From: Microcebus murinus
Taxonomy: Eukaryota; Chordata; Mammalia; Primates; Cheirogaleidae
Assembly (NCBI RefSeq): GCF_040939455.1
Contig: NC_134116.1
Location: forward strand, 71,875,900 to 71,939,899
Direction: 5' to 3'
Length of the DNA stretch: 64,000 bases
Within the stretch, counting starts at the first letter, position 1. Each line of letters opens with the position of its first letter. Under the pieces are notes generated by a model. The model was not told the origin of the DNA and did no database searches. It worked only from the letters and a program-made list of their open reading frames with translations. Positions 12,090 to 23,980 of the stretch are shown here, in pieces. The translations under genes were made by a program, and so were the position numbers.

Positions 12090-12275
12090 TATGGCAATGA
12101 AGGAGCCTTAGAGCTCATCTACAAGTCCAACCCTCTATTTTGCAAGTTTTCACTGTGGACCAGAGGGGATAAATAATTGACCCAACAAGGCAGTGATCTC
12201 GATAACAGTGAGGTAGCAGGTGCCTAGGTCTCCTGGTCAATGTTCTTCCCATTCCACTGTGCTATTTCTCTAGCT
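12090..12275 (-). repeat. Ancient SINE/LINE-like fragment, family uncertain
   Basis: The phrases 'agagctcatctacaagtccaaccc' and 'ttgacccaacaaggcag' followed by 'gtgcctaggtctcctggtc' resemble a common ancient mammalian repeat related to MIR or CR1-type elements. I cannot name the subfamily. Confidence 0.4.
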
Positions 12276-12319
12276 TTATAGGAGATAATTTAACTTATTG
12301 TTAAAGTTACATTCATTTT

Positions 12320-13612
12320 TAAAAAAAAATTTTTGAGATATAATCTACATAAAATTCACCCTTATAAACTGTACACATCAATGGTTTTTAATACATTCAC
12401 AAAGTTGTGCAACCATCACCACTATCTAATTCCAGAACATTCACATCACTGCAAATGAAAAACCCTATGTCCTTTAGCAGTCACACCCTATTTCTCCCTC
12501 CCCTCAGCCCTTAGCAACCACTAAGCTACTTTCTGTCCCTGTAAATTTGTCTGTTCTGCACATTTTATAATAAATGGAATTATATAATAGGTGGCCTTTT
12601 TCATTTGGCTTCTTTCACTTAATATAATGTTTTCAGTGTTCATCCATGTTGTAGCATGTATCATTACTTCATTCCCTTTTGTGACTGGAATAATATTCCA
12701 TTTTATGGATATACCATATTTGTTTGTCAGTTTATCAGTTGATAGACATTTGAGTTGTCTCCACTTTTTGGCTATTATGAATAATGCTATGAGCATTCAT
12801 GTACACATTTTTGTGTAAACATGTTTTCAATTTTCTTGGGTGGAATCTATGAGTGGAATTGCTTGCTTATGTGGTAACTCTGTGTCTAACTTTTTGAAGA
12901 ACTGCCAAACTGTTTTTCAAAGTGGCTGCACCATTTTACATTCTTGTCAGCAATGGTTCAAATTTCTCTACATTCTAGTCAATGCTTGTTATTGTCTAAC
13001 TTTTTTATTACAGCCTTCCTCGTTGTTGTGAAATGGTATCTCATTGTGGTTTTGATTTGCATATCCTTAATGACTAATGATGTTGAGTATTTTTCATGTG
13101 CATTTGTATATATTCTTCTGGGAGATGTATATTAAAATCATCTGACCATTTTTAGATTTTGGTCTTTTTATTATCTAGTTGTAATAGTTCTTCATATTTC
13201 TGGATACTAGATTCTTATCAGATGCATGATTTGCAAATATCTTCTCTCAAGTGAGTTGTCTTTTCTCTTCCTTGATAGTGTCCCTTAAAGCTCAAGTTTT
13301 TAATTTTAATGAAGTTCAATTTACTTATCTTTTATTTGATTGCTTGTTGCTTTAGATGTCATTTCTAAGAAACCATTGCCCAATACAAGATCAAGAAGTT
13401 CTATATTTATGTTTTCTTCTAAGAGTTTTATATTTTTAACTCTTACATTTAGATCTTTGATTAATTGTGAGTTAATTTGTATATATAGTGTGAGGTAGGG
13501 ATCCAGCTTCATTCTTTTGCACATTGATATCCAATTGTCCCAGTATCATTTGTTGAAGACCGTTCTTTCTACATTGAATTTTCTTGGCATCCTGTTGACA
13601 CATTCATTCTTA
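12320..13612 (-). mobile_element. L1M LINE, 3' portion (about 1.3 kb)
   Basis: Landmarks in order are 'gtgcaaccatcaccactatctaattccag', 'ttctttcacttaatataatg', 'ttgtgaaatggtatctcattgtgg', 'tccagcttcattcttttgcac' and 'cccagtatcatttgttgaag'. They are the reverse complement of the 3' part of old mammalian L1 elements. The minus-strand frame 13321-13524 reads LDPYLTLYIQINS...IKDLNVR and is an L1 coding remnant. The copy is 5'-truncated and full of stops. Confidence 0.85.
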
Positions 13613-13869
13613 TATTAAAATAAATACCTATTCACTATGAGTCAGAATGAGTGAATCAATTGTTAGTTTGTTGCATTGCTTTCCAAACTTATTGAACAAT
13701 AATAATATCTCTATTGTCTTATCTATAAAATGAGAGTGATAACACTTTAGTATTGTTTAAAACATAAAATATTTTACTAAAGACAGAGGCCCAGATCAAA
13801 TAATCTCCCAATAGATTGCCCAATTTTAAAGTTCTAATTGATGCTGATGTTGTTGAAAGTTCATTAAGT

Positions 13870-13995
13870 CTGACCAACCAGGTTCAAATCTTGGCTCTAT
13901 TACTTGTTAGTTTTGTGTCCTTGGGCAAGTTAGTTCTTCATCTGGGAATTGGGTTATTGTGTTGATTGAATAATGTATAAAATGTTTAACAAAAT
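13870..13995 (+). repeat. MIR-family SINE
   Basis: A plus-strand MIR core is visible: 'caggttcaaatcttggctc', then 'gtccttgggcaagttag', then 'cttcatctggg'. Confidence 0.7.
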
Positions 13996-14004
13996 TACTG
14001 GTAC

Positions 14005-15175
14005 TTATTCATTCATTTATTCATCCATACATACATACATTCATTCTGGAAAAACTTAAGTGCTTAAAATATGCTAAAATAATGAATTAAATAGACAAAG
14101 TCCCAGCTCTCATGGAGCTTACTTTGTACTGGAGGACACGGACAATAAACTAATTAATCAATAAATATATAACATAGTGCCAAGTAGGGATAAGTGTATA
14201 AGAAGAAAAGCCAAGCACATTTAACAGAACAAGGAGTGAATGTGGTGTTCTTTTAGATAGAATAATGAGAAAGACTTCTCAAGGAAGGTGAAATTTCATA
14301 AGAGATCCAGATGAAAGGAGGAAATGAACCTCTAGTTCAGAGGGATGTGTGTTTCAGTCAAAGAGAATGTGGAGAATTGACAGTTAGTGGCAAGAATGGA
14401 GGCAGGCCTGTTGCAGTAGGCAATAGATGAGAGGATGTTGCCTGAACCAGGGGGTAATGAGACATGGGAGTGCATGTCTCACTTACAAATGAGAGTGCAT
14501 TTGTAAGTCACACTATCAGGTGCTTGCTGGTTAGTTGGTTGTAGGATAAAGCCTCAAGATTTGGTTTAAGAAGTTGGGTGAATGAAGATGCCATTCAGGG
14601 AGATAGAGAAGAGCACGGGGAAGAGTGTTTTGAGTTGGACTGGCGTGGATTTCTGTTTGGGACATGGTAGAGATTCCGATGAAGACTGTAGAACACTAAG
14701 ATATCAGTCATGAATTCAGATGAGAGAGTAGGGCCAGAGATGGGACTGGGGGACTCATCAGGTTATATTTAGTGTTTGTAGTCAGGAATGGATGAGATCA
14801 CCTAGTCGAGGAGTGCATACAGAGAAGAGAGGAGGGCAAGGAATGAGCCCTGAGGCCTTACAACGCCAGATATCAGCAAGGGAAGAATCTCGCAATGGAA
14901 ACTGGGGTGGCAGGAAAAGCATGTTTTACCAAAAGCCAAGTAAAGAGATAATTTCAGGGAGAAGAGGCTGATCACAAGTGTCAAAAACTTCTGAGAGGTC
15001 AAGAAAAGAAAGAATTAATAAATTATCATTCGATTGGCAAGATGGAGATCCCTGGTGATCTTGATGAACATAGTTGCACTGGGGTGTTGGGGACAAAGGC
15101 CTGAGAAAGTGGGTTTGTAATAGGGAGGTGAAGAAATGAATGCAGTAGGAAAGTCCTGTGTAGGTTCTGTAGTAC
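14005..15175 (-). mobile_element. L2 LINE, about 1.2 kb, with reverse-transcriptase remnant
   Basis: Starting from an (ATTC/CATA)n-like end at 14005-14048, this is a long minus-strand L2. The 3' UTR is recognisable as 'agctctcatggagcttac'. On the minus strand the frame ending about 14930-15175 shows LSEVFDTCDQPLLPEIISLLG, a decayed form of the CR1/L2 reverse-transcriptase motif SAAFDTVDH. Stops and frameshifts show it is dead. Its middle holds two perfect hairpins at 14458-14508. Confidence 0.8.
14458..14508. repeat. Two back-to-back perfect stem-loops
   Basis: The first stem is TGAGACATG (14458-14466) with CATGTCTCA (14473-14481) around loop GGAGTG. The second is ACTTACAAATG (14481-14491) with CATTTGTAAGT (14498-14508) around loop AGAGTG. 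The two hairpins share base 14481 and fill 51 bp without a mismatch. Confidence 0.9.
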
Positions 15176-16654
15176 ATGCTCAGTAAATATTATGAAAGCA
15201 TATAATATGAGATCCAATCAGGACTGGAATTGCTTATTGCTACATTGCTTGTTGTAGACAAATCCATAGGCTTTGTAACCAGATGACAGGAAAAACTTCA
15301 CAAAAGAGGAAGAGTCATATCTGTGTTTTGGTGGCTGATTGGAAGCTTTTTTGGTAAAGAAGATGTGAAGACATATTTCTGATAGGAAAACACATATGTA
15401 AGAGGCAGTAAAGAGAGCAACCTAATCTCCTGTTAGTCCCTTCAGGCAGTAAGAAGAGATTAGGTTGGAGAAGAAGGCTGAAGGTAGAATGTGAAGACCC
15501 TATTACCTAAAGTAAATGTGATCTTTATATAATCTTTAAAAGATAAATTTTACATCATGAAAGTTATTTTTATTTCATTATCAGAGCCCAATTCTTCCAT
15601 AGGTCTGAGTTTTAAAGCAGCCACACTTACTAGCTAGAAGAACCACCTAGTAAATAGAATGCAAGACAATCAGACAGCCCTTGGTGTGCTGTTTTAATGA
15701 AATGATGGTGTTGGTGTTGAATACTTTGACCTAGCAAAAATAAAAGGTAGTTAAATTCTAGTTTTACTCTCAAACTTTCTTTTGAAATTATTCCCATCTA
15801 TAAAATCCCAAAGTCTGGGATCATATGTTTTAAGGTGTACTAACCCTGAAGTCTGTAAACATTGGTTCACTCAATTATGAAGGCATCGCAAAGAGTTTTT
15901 AATTACAGTTGCTGTTAGTAGATGATAGCTCTGCCAACCATGGGTCTTTAAAAATCTTCTCATTCTGGAGGCAGCCATCTGAAAGTCCCTAAAGGAAATT
16001 TCTGTATACGTACAAAATGTGAGGTCTGGTATATGCAAATCAATTCACAGCTGTGCTATTTAATTTTAACTCCCAACCTTTATTGAAAGAGGTTGACCAG
16101 ATGCTCAGATCAGATCATACTGAATATTCATTTGCACAAATCTTTCTCTCTCCATTCAGTGGAAGAATTTGATGAATTGGATGAAGTAGAAAAATGAGAT
16201 TTTGCCAGAAGCTTTCATGTGTTAGATCAAATGTCTATAGTTTTTACTTCACATTTGTGTTACAAAGACAGGCATCCAAGGGGAACTGCTCATTTCAGTT
16301 TACATCAGTGAAGATGAGCATATATCTGTTCCTTGATAAAATATTTTAGAAAGTAATTTTATGTTGTTTCTCCCTTAAGATGTTATAGAGGACACACATC
16401 CAGATCTTATGTATATTGTAACTATCAGTGAAAAAGAGAGCTTTCCTAAACGTAAAAACCTGTGCCATTTGTTTTAGCTCTATCTCATTCTATAACCTAA
16501 ATACTTAGTCAACCACATACAGTCTCTATAGAGTATATTACCAGGTACTGTGGTTATAAAAGACATAACTTCTGGTGGATAGAACTTGATAACTAGATAA
16601 TAAATGGGTGGAATAAAGCACCAATGCAAGCCAGGACTGGGGAAGGATACCAAC
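15176..16654. other. Unique AT-rich sequence
   Basis: No gene or clear repeat is recognised. The first part may include further decayed L2. Confidence 0.45.
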
Positions 16655-16910
16655 TTAGGTGTCCTGACAGACCTGGGTTTGAATTCTGGCTCTACCGCTT
16701 AATTTTCTGGTCCTCTTTTTATCTGTAGCATAGGGATAATAATACTGATCTCAATAGTTGGTCATTTGTATTATTGGTTATTGTAAGAATTAAGACACTG
16801 TATTCATTCATTTATCAAATATTTATGAAATGTCTATTACATGCATAAACAAAAATACTTAGCAAAGAACTTGGAATATGGTACTTAATCACAGTTGCAA
16901 TTATTTATTT
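16655..16910 (+). repeat. MIR-family SINE, possibly with an L2 3' end fused
   Basis: It starts 'gacctgggtttgaattctggctctacc', passes 'atctgtagcataggg', and later holds 'ttcatttatcaaatatttatgaaatg', which resembles a minus-strand L2 end. The tail 'agcaaagaacttggaatatgg' fits the MIR 3' part. Confidence 0.6.
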
Positions 16911-17140
16911 CAACTTTCATTCCATGTCTTAAATCAGATAACTGGCCTTCTGCTATAGTCTCTCATGCCAAAGTCCCTATCTTGCTAACACATCTAAACA
17001 TTTCTCCATTCCCATGACATTCCCACTACCATGAGCTGGAATCCTGCTCCAAATCACTGTTCGGGCCCAGGAGTATCCATTGACCCTTGCCTGCTATCTC
17101 TGTTGCCCTTGAGTTAGCCATCATTGGGTTCTGCCCAAGG

Positions 17141-17212
17141 TGGAGTTTCTCTGATGCCACTGTCTGGAGTTTCTCTGATGCCACTTTCTGGAGTTTCTCT
17201 GATGCCACTGTC
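17141..17212. repeat. 24-bp tandem repeat, 3 copies
   Basis: The unit TGGAGTTTCTCTGATGCCAC followed by TGTC is present three times head to tail (17141-17164, 17165-17188, 17189-17212). Only one base differs, TT for TG, in the middle copy. Because 24 is a multiple of 3, both strands carry an in-frame repeated peptide, but there is no evidence of a gene. Confidence 0.95.
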
Positions 17213-17699
17213 TGGCTGGACTCGTGTGTACCTGTCCAGTTCTTATCTCTCAGCTTGGGCTCGGCCCGACATTTACTCCAGTTAGATTTGCCCTAATCTT
17301 ATTACCTAGAAAGGGGCCTCCCTCCAGGTGTCTGCCCTACCATGACCTCCTGTCATTGTCAACTGTGCCACATCTAACACTCCGGATTGGTACACTGATG
17401 GTGGGGTTGACTAACAGATAGCAGTTACCAGTGGCATGTGGCCACAGCAACGTGAGTGATGGAGATACATGGAAAAGGATTAAAGTATGCCACTATAGTA
17501 TCAAAATATAATTATAGAAAAGACAGAGATTGACCTAAAGAAAGTCGAAGAGCACATCAGGGATATGCAAAATGGTAAATGGTATCTGTAAATGCTCGAG
17601 AAAAGAAAATAATGAGTTGCTTTGCTGGGCAAAAGGAAAAGTTTCCAAATAAGGTCAAGTAGCTAGGAAGTCAGTCAATCAAGGAGAATTTAATGATTG

Positions 17700-17815
17700 C
17701 CCTACAGTAAGAAGACTTGCATTAGGCTAGTGTTGGCTCTGTCACATAGTAGCAGTGTGGTCTTGATCATTTCCAGTCTCTTGACCTCAGTTTCAATACT
17801 AATACAATAAAGAGG
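17700..17815 (+). repeat. MIR-family SINE
   Basis: It reads 'gttggctctgtcacatag', 'gtcttgatcatttcc' and 'ttgacctcagtttc', a shortened plus-strand MIR. Confidence 0.5.
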
Positions 17816-17829
17816 AGGAGGGGAACTGT

Positions 17830-18145
17830 GTTACATGACAGCCAAAAATAACAAAGCCAGCTTGGGGTTTTACAGGAGGACCATGGACAGCCAACAAATT
17901 AGAGGAAGGTGGAGTTTGGACAAGTAGATTGTGGGAAGCTCTCCAGAAAAGAGGACTCACAAGATAAATTTGTAAATGTAAGTAGACATTCCTCAGAGGG
18001 TGAAGGAAGGTAAGTTGCTCTAGCAAGGGCCAGTGGCATGTGCAAAGACATTAAGGCACGAAAGCATAGAAAGTGGGAAGTGAGGGGTCTAGAAGTGGAC
18101 TGTTGATCCCATATCAGGGTGCTGAAGGATGTACAAATGGAAACC
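17830..18145 (-). mobile_element. L2 LINE fragment, degenerate
   Basis: The run 'gccagtggcatgtgcaaagacattaaggc' (in pieces) resembles the L2 phrase 'aacagcatgtgcaaaggccctgaggc' on the minus strand. Confidence 0.4.
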
Positions 18146-19679
18146 TTCAATGGGATTGGTTGTTTCTACTTACTGGATTCATGCAAATTTTTAATTAATA
18201 AAGCAAGCATTTATTCATGTTGCATAGTAATGAAATTTCACCACGGGTAGCACAGTTTTTATCCCAAGGATCTTATTTTCTAAAAACAGATATCTAAAGC
18301 AATCTCTCTTGTGATGTAGTTAAAAAAATATTTTCTCAACAATACCATTTTAAATTATACTTATTTTTACTGGATGCTTATACAATTCCTATTTATGTAT
18401 GGTCCCAAGTAATCTACAGTGTTTTGAAAACATCCAACAGCAAAATTGGCCATTTCAATTACCGATTAAAAGTAAATTATGACCTTGGGTTCAGAACTTC
18501 TGTTCTACTAACTGTGATCCAAACACTTTGAAACTCACTACAATTAGCTTAGAATTGTTATTACTTAGGGAGAAAGTTATTAGTTAGGAAGAGACTTTGA
18601 ATAGAACATGAATAAATCTGGTTCAACCAATGGATTGCTCTTCATGGAATTGTCATTGTTTATTATTACAAATTTGGGGTTACTTTGATCTGACTGAGAT
18701 GTTCCAAAATAAAATTTGTCTGAGTCCAACAACAGGTATTCACAGAATTATCCAGCAGAGGTTTTGTTTGTTTTGATCTGCAGAGGAAAGCCATGTTGCC
18801 ACATGTCTGCTCAAATAAATTAACACTACCATCTAAACTGACTCATTTGGAAGAAACAAGTCCACATAGCAAAAAAGTGTAACATATATCAGAAAGTATT
18901 TATGCAAAAAACATTAAGAACAGATTGATTTTTCATTTTCTCCTTGTTTTAATGACACCCTTTCTTGACCTTTATCTGCAACCTAAGTCAAGCACAAGTG
19001 CTGAAATGTAGAACCAGGAAAAGTGAGAGGATGGGGTGGGAAGCTGGGGGAAGAAGCAGGGGGTAGGGGAAGAGGAGGAGCAGGAAGGGCATGTTTTAGT
19101 TTCTCAAGATAGGAATTCAGGCACAAAATGCCCCTGACAAGGGAATTTCGACTTGAAAGACTGTCTTCCCCAGCTAGGTGGCATCTAGAACCTAGGATTG
19201 CCATTCAGAGAAAAGGAAAAAGGAAAAAAAAAAAAAAAAAAGGAGCATAGTGTTTTCTTCTTAGGGCAAAATGGCTTGTTTCTCTTTAATAAATGTATGG
19301 GCTTAAATATGGAACCTTGGATTTTATAGCCAAAGCAAAGGAAGACATCAGATAAGCAGCAAAAATGTTTGTTGATTAGACATTATTGCAGCTTTTATGT
19401 ATATTTTGTAAAGCAAAGCATGGTTATTTAATGAAATGCTTCCAACATAGCTTTATAAAAGAAAACAACCATTTGTTCTGATATGAACTGCATATTCAAG
19501 AGTGGACAAATCCTGTAGCATTATTTTTTTTCCTCCTAGAGATAGCATTAAGTGTTTTTCAGAGATTGAAAGAATCACACTTTCTCTTTTCCTTTAACAT
19601 AGAACTTTGTGAGATAATCTGCATGCAATCAAAGCATAGTGTAAAACGTCTTTTGCCTATGACGTTGCTTCCCACCTAT
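18146..19679. other. Unique AT-rich sequence with a G-rich island and a poly-A tract
   Basis: No gene is recognised. A purine-rich, G-run-rich segment lies at 19017-19090 and an A-run at about 19223-19240. Confidence 0.5.
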
Positions 19680-19835
19680 ATTGAGGACAGGACTTGACCC
19701 TGAGTGGCCTAATCTCACCTCTGGCTTCCTGCACTCTCTGAACCTGCCATGTGCTCTTGAACCTCTGAGCCTTTTGTCATTCCATTTCAGAGCCTAAAAG
19801 GAGTCCACTAAATATTTTTTAAGTAAATGAACAGT
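19680..19835 (+). mobile_element. L2 LINE fragment
   Basis: The phrases 'ctctgaacctgccatgtgctcttg' and 'ctaaatattttttaagtaaatg' are in plus-strand L2 order near its 3' end. Confidence 0.4.
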
Positions 19836-19879
19836 GAAATGAATAACTTCAGACTCCAAGTGATTAAATATGTAAATAA

Positions 19880-20080
19880 GATTATAACTAAAATTTACAG
19901 TTTACAAAGCACTTTTAATTATCTGATTTATACTCAAAATCATGGTATGAAGTATGAGGTAAATATCTCCTATTTCCATTTTATAAATAAGGAAACAGAA
20001 GCTCAGAGAGGTTAAGCAGGCTTCTTAAGAACACAGCTGATGGAGTCAGTGAGTTGAGATTTGAACCCAATTCTTCCCTA
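19880..20080 (-). repeat. MIR-family SINE
   Basis: It contains 'tacagtttacaaagcac', 'ccattttataaataaggaaac' and 'ctcagagaggttaagcag', a clear minus-strand MIR. It abuts the DNA transposon at 20089. Confidence 0.8.
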
Positions 20081-20088
20081 AATTCTAT

Positions 20089-20473
20089 AAGTCATGCACT
20101 GCATAATGACATTTTGGTCAACAACGGACCACATATACCATGGTGGTTCCAGAAGAGTATAATGGAGCTTCCCTATATACAAGTGTACCATTTTTTATCT
20201 TTTATGCCATATTTTAATTTTACTTTTTCTATGTCTAGATATATCTAGCTAAACAAACACCGCTGTGTTACAGTTGCCTGCAGTATTCTGTATTCAATAA
20301 CATGCTGTACATGTGTGTAGCCTAGGAGCAATAAGCCATACCATATAGCTTAGCTGTGTAGTAGGTCGTACCATCTAGGTTCCTGTACGTACAAGTGATG
20401 TTCGCACAACGACAAAATCACTTAACGGCACATTTCTCAGAGCATCTCCTCATCATTAAGCAACACATGACTG
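20089..20473 (+). mobile_element. Non-autonomous DNA transposon (possibly Cheshire-like hAT), copy 1
   Basis: Ends are inverted: 'agtcatgcactgcataatgac' on the left and 'cattaagcaacacatgactg' on the right. The interior holds 'acagttgcctgcagtattc' and 'gtagcctaggagcaataagcc'. A second copy in the opposite orientation lies at 29193-29504. The family is a common old DNA transposon of primate genomes; the name Cheshire is from memory and uncertain. Confidence 0.75.
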
Positions 20474-23229
20474 TACTTTCTTCTACATCCTGCTGCCTCT
20501 GAGAAGTATTATACACAATGAGTTAGCAGGTGGAAAGATTATATCTAAAATATTGAATTTTATTCAAGGCGAAATAAAAAAGCAGTCTATTTTCAAATAG
20601 TTCAGAATACTAATGCTATTTCATGAGTGCCCGCATTCATTTGGTTTGTTATTCTTTATAATGAAAGAAGAAGAACCAGCAATGCAAGTTTAATATCACA
20701 AGAGAGTTGGCAGTATTTTATTAACCTGACCTGCTAGGTTGCCTTCAGTGAAATAATTACTGCTATTCATCAGTCTGTGCACATGTCCTGAATTACAGCC
20801 TAGAAACGTGTAACTTTCACCTACAGAGAAGGAGAATGGAGGGTGCCAAGCATTCTATTATAATTCTGGAGAAATATTTTTTAAAATATATTTCCCTTTT
20901 GCAATCCCGTAGTGTTTTCCTTTCCTGCAATCTTACCTTTAACTCATTTATACCTGGAAGAACCACCAGCATCTTTGTTAGCAGAAGGGAAATTGAAGCC
21001 ACCAATGCCTCCAGGAAGGTGTCAGCAATGGTCTCCCAAGAACTAAGTGAGCAGCAGCTGCCTGCTGCCCTCTAGACTTGTGGTTGGAAAGAGCTCAGCA
21101 TGATCCTATATTCCTAACTGTCCAAGACAAGGAAGGGAAAGGCCTTTGAAGTCTTTTCTTTCTATATACATCCTCTTCCTCCCCTTAGGGTATCATAATG
21201 TCAATAGACTCTACAAGAAGGTTATAAAAAATGAATTAGAGGTGGATTATTTATAGTACTTGTCAATTTCTAGAAATGCGATTCTGTATGGAGGAAAATC
21301 ATACATACAGAACAGGCCGGTGAGGGCTTAAGAACGTGTATTATTCCCATCTCCAATCCCCCTCTTGGAGGAAAACTTTTTACTCTGAAGAGACTCTTCC
21401 TGTCCCACCCATTCCAGTGTAGCATATCTCCTTTTGGCCATCTTTTCTGCTATTATTTGCAGTCTAAGAAACATTGCAAACTCTAGCAAAACTGTGACAG
21501 ATGTCTTGAGTGGGAATAGGACATCTTAAACACAGGGCAGTAGTTACAGATTGCCACAGGCGACTTGTCAGTGCTTTCTAAGGGTCCTTGTTTGGTGTAC
21601 AGTGTTTGAGTGAAACAACAGCAGAATACAGCTGTTCTCTCCTGTTCTTCTCCTTGTTGCTCACCTTCTGCTTCAGTGGCTCACTCTATGGTTTGTAAAT
21701 GTTATCCTTGCACCAGCTTCTCTCCTCTGCCTTCTCTCAACCTCTACCTGCGTCCTGAGACTTTAGCTGGTCAGGTGTCTCCTTGCAGAGAGCTGAGGGC
21801 TGACCCTCAACTCCAGTTTTCACTGTCACCTCTATTGCACAGACACTGACTTCCCTACCTCCAGCTCTCCTGCTTCCTCCATGCACTGGAGACATCTCTG
21901 GAACCCACAACTCTCTAATTTCACTTCAAACTCATCAGCAGTTCAGAGAAGGAAAAGTGAATGTGTTCTCCCAGAAGGTGTCATGGAGGAGGCAGGGCTT
22001 AAACTTGCCGTAATGTTCAGATCTTCTCTATTAAAACTGCCCAGGTAGAGCTTTTATAGTAAGAAAATGTGTTGACTTCTTGGAATACACATGCAGCTTT
22101 CTCATTAAATCTAAATTGCTCATCTGATTCAGTATTAAGTCCACAGAAAGCTGTGCTTGTTAGAGATTCACAGATTAAGCACCTCATGGAAGAGGCTGGT
22201 AAGAAGCAAAGTGACCCTCAGGTTCACCAGGGCTCTTGCTGACCTCAGGAGCTCAGAAGAGGCTCTTCGCACACTTACTGTGCACAGCCATCAGGCACCC
22301 TATGGGAGGAAATGGGTAGTCCCAAGAGACTAATTATGTTTTGCCAAGACATTTGATTGAAAATTAGAAAAAGAAAATAAACAAGTTTATAATGATGTTC
22401 AAATTTAACTCCTTGAAGAAATGCAGGTATGCATATTGACGTGTGCTTTTTCAGCACTTAAAAAAATATACTATAAACCCTATTCTGCTGTCCATTTCAG
22501 GCATGTTGACCTCAACACAGTCTTCTGCTCTGTTTTCTCCATGCACTGTCTATGTGTTTATTTATGTGTATAGAAACATTTCAGTTAGAAGAAATAGTCA
22601 AAGGAAGAAATAAACAACAGCTAATTGGTAATAGAGTAGTTGTAGAATCACAGTGGTGAGTGTTTTCAGAGGAGATGGCCATGATTTCATTATTCTTTTT
22701 CTAGGGACTACCAATTGTGTGGTTTTGCCAGGTCTCCTGAAGCAAATGCTACTAAAAAGCTCCGTGTGAAGCAGGTCTCTTGTCTCTCCAAATACAGCCC
22801 CTTTGTGTTAAAGGCCAGGAAGTCCAATGATGGAATGAAACAATGGAATTCTGCCCAGAAACTTTTGTATATAATGATCCTTTTGATAAAAACTGATTAG
22901 TAAGGAAAAGTCACAATTGCTCTTTTACCAGTAATTGTTTAAAATATTTGATTATGAACAATATGTGGTAGTTTGTGACCAAGAAGATTCACATTTTTAT
23001 GTGTGCTTCCAAAAGTGAGAAGCTATGGATATAGGATAAGCACAGAAGGATTAACGTAGAATCGGAGCCCTTCATGCATATCCCAGACTTCCGTAGATGC
23101 AAGATCTACCTCTAAGATGCAGACAGAGAGAAAGTATGCTATCCTTCAAACTGGATCTAAAACCTCCCAGATTCCTTACTGTTCATTCTCCACAGGGATG
23201 GTGAGACATGCCTGCAGGTTTCCATAGAA
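20474..23229. other. Mostly unique sequence
   Basis: No gene is recognised. The part at about 21780-21960 ('ctggagacatctctggaaccc...cttcaaactcatcag') may be a plus-strand L2 fragment. The open frame at 21610-21849 runs into this and has no domain of its own. Confidence 0.45.
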
Positions 23230-23405
23230 CTCTGCACTTTAATATATCATAATACTTACAGAGGATATTATATTTGCTTTTACTTGTTGGCTGCCCATGC
23301 AGGGAGGGTCTATGTCCTTTGTTTCTTATGGTCAATATTTAGTATAGTTCATGGTACACAGTAGGTACTCATTAATAATACATAAATGGTTGTTGAATTA
23401 ATTGG
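23230..23405 (+). mobile_element. L2 LINE, 3' end
   Basis: It reads 'catgcagggagggtctatgtcc' and then 'ggtacacagtaggtactcattaataa...ggttgttgaatt', the L2 3' end on the plus strand. Confidence 0.65.
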
Positions 23406-23507
23406 TAAAACATGTATAATCAACATGGATATGTTTTATCAATGGGGACATTCATTGCTGATTTGCTATCTAGTCTACAAGGTAAATTTTGCATTTTGGG
23501 TTAAGAC

Positions 23508-23980
23508 GGTATACATTTATTCTGTGCAGGGTGTTCTGCTAGTCACTAGGGAAGACACAGAGATGTAAAAGCTATGAGACAACACCTAACCCTAGTTTCA
23601 TCCCCAGGCTTACATGGAACATGCGTCCTTAACTCACTGTGAATCTTCGTCTGTCAATTCCTTGAGGCTTAGTGACTGGGATAAAGTAGACACTTATAAA
23701 TGTCTGGTGAAGGAATAGAGAAATGAACCTCCCTGGTACTTGTGGTCAATTCGACATCAAAAGCTTGGTGTCACTAGGGCTAATACGGCTAATAGCACTA
23801 ACAAAATCCTCCAAGCTCGCACGGGCTGTTTTTCCAGCCAGTTGTGGTCAGCATTCTCAATATTGAACTGCAGTATAAGGTCCCTGAGATGGATATTAAC
23901 TATACTGATTTGTTCACCATTGCATTCTCAGTCTCAAATATATAGTAGATGATCCCTAAATAATTGCCAGATGAATGAAA
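23508..23980. mobile_element. Cluster of short L2 fragments
   Basis: At least two plus-strand L2 3' ends are visible. One is at 23640-23725 with 'ataaagtagacacttataaatg', and one at 23860-23980 with 'agtataaggtccctgagatgg' and 'atgatccctaaataattgcc'. A minus-strand piece may lie at 23508-23600. Confidence 0.5.

Noticed and set aside
13321..13524. 67-residue minus-strand frame resembling a real protein
   Set aside because: It lies wholly inside a minus-strand L1M remnant and matches L1-derived wording (LDPYLTLY, IKDLNVR); it has lost its context and is a dead fragment.
14802..15217. Overlapping minus-strand frames with a reverse-transcriptase-like motif
   Set aside because: They are frames of one decayed L2 (FDTCDQ in place of FDTVDH), with frame breaks between them.
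17026..17208. Frame with a repeated ASEKLQ-type peptide
   Set aside because: It is the antisense translation of the 24-bp tandem repeat and keeps frame only because 24 is divisible by 3.
17141..17212. CRISPR-like repeats
   Set aside because: The three 24-bp units are directly adjacent with no spacers, in a vertebrate nuclear context.
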